Source: Sipunculus nudus (Eukaryota > Annelida > Sipuncula > Golfingiida > Sipunculidae). Taken from it: DNA of 64,000 bases. Within the stretch, counting starts at the first letter, position 1, and each line of letters opens with the position of its first letter. Of this stretch, positions 59,644 to 64,000 are shown piece by piece. The notes under the pieces are model-generated. The model saw nothing but the letters and a program-made list of their open reading frames with translations, was not told where the DNA came from and ran no database searches. Position numbers and translations under genes: made by a program. The stretch covers positions 55,121,676 through 55,185,675 of the forward strand of contig CM049311.1 of NCBI GenBank assembly GCA_026874595.1, written 5' to 3'.

Positions 59644-60975
59644 CACTCCTTTCTTATAAGTGTAATACAATTAAAATTATATATATATTATAAAACTTAT
59701 GTTGACCGTATTCATAAAAGCTTAATCAGGTGCTTAGCTTCGCTTTTGTGTTTCTGGTACATAAAATTTACTTTTATCGATTTTCTGAATTAAATATTTG
59801 TTAGAACAGTACCTGCAAAGTATTTTCATGAATATTTATTTTTTACAAATCCACAAGACCACTCACTAGTATCCAGGTCTTACATGGAAGGTATAAGGTA
59901 AGGTAAACAGCTGGGGATCAGGTATGTTATAATCATATACATAACGAAAATATGATGAATTAGGTAATTTAATATTCTTATTTATCTTAATCAGTAAAAT
60001 AAATCAATATACCATTTTCTATATCTGTGGCTTGTTTATCTTATGTACATGAAACTTTTTTCATGACATATCTGTCTCTATCTGACGACTCTGTCAGGTC
60101 ACAGAAAGAATGAACCCAGTTTTTTTTAATGCAACGAAACGAAAGTGAATATAGAAAATGTTGAGAAATTACCGCAGATGGTTTACTAATACTTTCATAA
60201 ACCATGGTTGCTTGTCAGCCGTGTATTGGTAATTTAATTATTCAACAAAAAAGCCAATAAAGAGATGATGGAGATACAATGTTATCTTGAATTCTACAAA
60301 TCAGATACTTTAAATGCATCTTGTCATGTTTCATCTAGACGCAACTTGATCTGAAATTTGAATTGACCTCATCTAGGTACGGGTGTCAACTAATTTTTCT
60401 TTTTGTAGGCCTGCGTTAAAATGTAGAGCTACCAATGCTGACACCTCATAGGGAAACCTGGTACCGTTCGTAGATAAAGGAGTAATAGTTCAGCACAAGT
60501 TTGGATAATCTATTTCTCACCAAGAGCGAAATGAGGTTATCGAATGCTTACTTTTGTTCATTCTTCAATTCACTAGAACAGCTCGAGAGTATATTTTACA
60601 ATTTCTTGTACGAAATTATAAGTCAACCACTCTCAAGGGAATCTTATTTTTTAAACATTCTGCCAATGTTAACCATATATATTCATTACTATTGTATGAG
60701 TTTATAAATTTTGTAATTCGTTGACTTACGTTGACCTACTGTATACACGTTGTGATGAAGCGTTGTCGACGAAAGACTACACTAGTAATGGCGGTGTACA
60801 TTTTTTTTTTTATTTTGCTTTTCTCCATATAGATAAATGCAACCCCATTCGCCTATAAATTTGACCAAATGTAAAATACTAAGTAGATCACATAGATCCA
60901 ATTATGGATAGTGGACAATGTTGTAGGGGGTAACAACAATAAAGCTCAGGTAACTCTTGTTTTGTTTATATCAAA
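59642..60975. other. Unit spacer, no gene recognised
   Basis: AT-rich; the frame at 60,501-60,707 is not open in the other units. Confidence 0.55.
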
Positions 60976-61296
60976 ATGTTGAAAATATGTGGGGGCCGGC
61001 CAAAACAATCAACTCAAATTCAGCAAGGGCATCTGGCAGCAAGTCAGATTAGTAAAAGCTTTGCAAATGACGTTTTGCAACAAGTGACCTTTCTACCTCC
61101 GCATATATGGAACCTACCACCTGAGGTTACGTGTTTTCCCTTTTGTCAACATTGCTGTGTTTACGAACATGTTGTTGATAAACAGGTTCATATCTCATGT
61201 CCAGCAGTTTATGCTATGTTTATAAAGCAGTTGAAGAATGTCAGGGATAAGTGTTCTTATGCCTCTAAAAATAATTTCACACACACAATGCTTTGA
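60976..61296 (+). CDS. Conserved unit ORF, copy D (hypothetical, 106 aa)
   Basis: Open frame starting MLKICGGRPKQST and ending FTHTML, with one extra Val (YEHVVDK) from a 3-bp difference shared with unit A. Same unknown family as at 47,139. Two open and two broken copies do not allow a firm gene call. Confidence 0.3.
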   Translation: MLKICGGRPKQSTQIQQGHLAASQISKSFANDVLQQVTFLPPHIWNLPPEVTCFPFCQHCCVYEHVVDKQVHISCPAVYAMFIKQLKNVRDKCSYASKNNFTHTML

Positions 61297-62098
61297 GAGT
61301 AGCATATCCATACTCACTCATTCTTGTGACACATATCTACTTGACAAATGAAAGTCAGTTTTTACATGCCACTAGCATATAACACGCTCTTGGGTGGTTG
61401 ACGCTGAAGTAGTCCATTCTTTAGATTAATAAAAATTTCTCAAGATTCATGGGGAAATATTGAAAATGACCCCCTTTTGAACTCATTAGGCATCATTTCC
61501 GACAGTTCAAGACAAAAAAAACCGAGCATTTCCGAAACGTGACTGCAGAAGAGTTGCGTGAAAAAGTCAAACAATATATACTACAGTGTATTATAATGAA
61601 GATCACTAGATTTTTGTCTAAATTACAAAACAAAGAACACGTTTCACATGCACACTTTTTACAAGAAGACTGTCTGTACAAAATATACTGAAATTTTACT
61701 TGATGATAGATTTATTTTGTACAAAATAACAGACAAGGGAACAAACAGTAGAAAACCTTAACTTACTTCCAAATATTATTTCGGATCAAATAAAGCAACA
61801 CATTATCAACCAATCCCTCCTTACAAAGTAAAGAAATTGATGCATCATTTTGCTTCGATTTATTGCACAAAATCTTTATTCTTGCGTGTCAAGGAAAATT
61901 ATATCAATTGATCTTCTTACTCATCTATCGGGGGGATAATACCTTTTACGGTTGAACTGAAGGAATGAAGCTCGTCGTCCTGGACATGTTAGTTGTAAAA
62001 GGATCCAAAGAAGCAGTGCTCTCCAGTTCAGTTGTGTTATCTAAATTCCCGAATTTGAATATCAAAGAAAAAATATTCTGAATAACGCTTCTACCCTG
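61297..62098. other. Unit spacer, D, with deletion
   Basis: Homologous to the other units up to about 62,075, where AAAAAATATT is joined to CTGAATAACGC; about 500 bp including the poly-C block is gone. Confidence 0.6.
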
Positions 62099-62265
62099 TG
62101 ACCTTGACCTTTGCCCTCATGACCCAAAAATAAAAAGGGTTCTCACTTATTTTTTTTTTGGGGGGGGGGATATGTAAATCAAAATTGAAACCAATATGGC
62201 CATCCAAACTGGAGTTGTCATCAGCTCACAAATATTTGGACAGATGGCCCTTGTGACCTTGACCT
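62099..62265 (+). repeat. TGACCTTGACCT repeat pair, unit D
   Basis: Copies at 62,099-62,110 and 62,254-62,265. Confidence 0.75.
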
Positions 62266-62597
62266 TTGACATTGAGACTCTAATATCGATCGGGTTCTTC
62301 ACCTATTATCAGGTCAGCTATACGTGCAAGATGGAAGGTCTGAGATGAAAAGTTTGGCTTAAAATGTGGCCAGACTAGATTATTTAAAATTAGTGGTACT
62401 CCGGACCCTTTATATCACGTTAACCTTAACATTCCCTATGGCACTTCAAAATACACACTCAGTTCCTGGGTGTCCTCATTCTCTTTTGTAATTCGGTGTA
62501 ACTAAGACATAATAGTCCGGCCTTATATTCCAATTCTCCGGTCTTTACACCAAACGTTAATCTGTACACCCGACATCGATACCTAATATATGACAAT

Positions 62598-62690
62598 TTT
62601 AACATATATCATACTACCCATGCAGATGTGATCGCTATTCTATCCAGTGAATGAGGAGACAGGTAGCACCATCAGTTCTGATAAGACTTG
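62598..62690 (+). pseudogene. Stefin-like last-exon relic, unit D
   Basis: GATGTGATCGCTATTC and the shared TGA (62,652-62,654); downstream bases match unit A better than B or C. Confidence 0.55.
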
Positions 62691-63234
62691 CTCTCGCCAA
62701 CACCAGTATTATTGCGGCCTCAGCAACTGCAGTGCTTGCTGAGATGACAGCCTGGTATTAGTTAGATGCAGCCCATTTGCTGTAGTAATTATGCTACGCC
62801 AAACCCTATGGTATAAGCGTTATTCATATCTTGTTTGAGTTTTAGTTTGTGTCTCTTAACATTTTTACACGATGGGATTTTTTGGGCGTGAGCAATTTTT
62901 GAACTTTTGAAGATAATCGTGAACGAATTATACTTCATAGGAAATTTATCTGTAAAATCTAAAAGGATTAAGGCACATATGTTAGATCATGTTGCAACCG
63001 ACTTCCTCATTAGACGAAATGGTGCAAACACTCTACACATAAAAAACAAATACCAGAAATATTTTAGCGTTTTAGCTAAATAACAAGAACATTTAAAGCA
63101 TTTAATTTGAATCAGGTGTATCATGAAATTGATAGACGTAGACTGAGAAGGACCTTTATTATAACTTTTTCGCCAAAATGTATGAATGATCAGGTCAAAT
63201 TTAGTAAAGTCGAAGTGAACTACAAATAATATGG

Positions 63235-63304
63235 GCGTTGACAGTCGAGTGGTTAAACGCTCGGCGATCTCCGCCGGCGACCAGGGTTGAAGCCCCGATG
63301 TAGC
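63235..63304 (+). repeat. tRNA-Ser/Leu-like sequence, unit D
   Basis: 70-bp homologue of the unit A sequence. Confidence 0.55.
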
Positions 63305-63645
63305 TATTGTTGCCTGTTCTAGCTTAATAGAGATTGAACTTGAATTAAATACAATTGTTTAAAAGTGATTAATTAGATGGACATGCATGTTCTCTGTGAT
63401 GTTGCGATACGTAATCATAAGATGCAACAAATACTCCTCCTGATTTGTTGTTAACTTTTATGATCGAACCTGTAGTTTTTATATCAATAAACTTTCCGTC
63501 ACGTTTAGGGCTTATTTTATATTAAAACAACAATGTTCGGATTATTATGATAATTTCCTGGTTTCATCCTTAAATATACTTCCTGTCGATTTTGCATATT
63601 ATGATGAATATGGATATGATTTATTTAGTTGCCCTAATAAGCAGG

Positions 63646-64000
63646 TGACCCATGGATCATGACGCTCAGCCGACTGACTTGTTGACAAAATGTCCTTGCA
63701 CAGGGAACTAATAAAGAAAATGTAGGTGGCATCAACGTTCATGCATATTTGCTTAAGTTCAACAAGACCCATAAGCACAACAATTTTAACGACAATCCAT
63801 TCAGCCGTTCCTAAGGAATCTGGCACTTTGTGTGTATTTTGTATTATTTCTGGAAATTATGCCCCATAACTCGGAGAATATAGGTCACAGAGACCTTAAT
63901 TCAGGTTTCTGAAGAGAACTTTTGAGGAACTCTCAGGATGAAGATTCTAGGTCCAATAGTTATGATTTGTGCCCTGCTTTCGTATAAAATTTTCAATTAT
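63646..64000 (+). mobile_element. Palindrome-ended element E2, unit D (cut by window edge)
   Basis: Starts TGACCCATGGATCA (one palindrome change) and continues as in the other E2 copies until the window ends. Confidence 0.6.

Larger units (their letters stand above)
51545..64000 (+). repeat. Tandem duplication unit D (runs off the right edge)
   Basis: Carries the LINE/E3 insertion shared with B. It has a ~500-bp deletion at about 62,077, where the poly-C block present in A-C is missing. Confidence 0.88.

Overview
The window looks like AT-rich nuclear DNA of an invertebrate, most likely a bivalve mollusc. This taxon is an inference. It rests on GT-AG introns, non-LTR and piggyBac transposons, dense (TA)n, poly-G/C and GTCC-rich tracts, and short tandem-monomer interspersed repeats of the kind common in bivalve genomes. 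No prokaryotic gene organisation is present. Coding density is very low, and most long reading frames are chance frames in repeats.

Layout. 1-13,060 holds no gene I can recognise. It contains simple repeats, a 94-bp tandem duplication, a pair of inverted repeat arms (8.25-8.64 and 12.43-12.83 kb) and a small GTCC-tract element with ~150-bp monomers. 13,061-16,492 is a repeat-built mobile element. It has a hairpin at one end, a 14-bp palindrome at the other, and ~337-bp monomers each centred on GGTGGCGCCACC or a variant. 16.66-17.05 kb holds a relic exon and a segment joined to a truncated gene copy.

From about 17.06 kb to the right edge the window is a tandem array of four units (A ~17.06-25.98, B 25.98-39.95, C 39.95-51.54, D 51.54 to beyond the edge). 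The basic unit is about 9.2 kb; size differences come from insertions. Each unit carries, in order: a four-exon gene that I read as a divergent stefin (cystatin-B type), a 34-35-bp minisatellite, a CGATA-rich tract and (TA)n tract, a short conserved ORF of unknown nature, repeats with TGACCTTGACCT, a dead copy of the stefin last exon, a tRNA-Ser/Leu-like sequence and a GTCC-ended repeat element. The stefin-like gene is broken in A and intact by eye in B, C and D (145, 143 and 145 aa).

Later events mark the units. B and D share a non-LTR retrotransposon fragment, itself interrupted by the palindrome-core element. C alone carries a complete piggyBac element (39,958-42,352) with an uninterrupted 629-aa transposase, 13-bp terminal inverted repeats and TTAA flanks; units B and D keep the uninterrupted TTAA site. 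Diagnostic differences group the front parts as A with C and B with D, but the back parts as A with D and B with C, so the array is mosaic.

The genes do not form a pathway. The window shows birth, decay and transposon load in a tandemly duplicated protease-inhibitor-like family. All identities were judged by eye; no alignments or searches were run.
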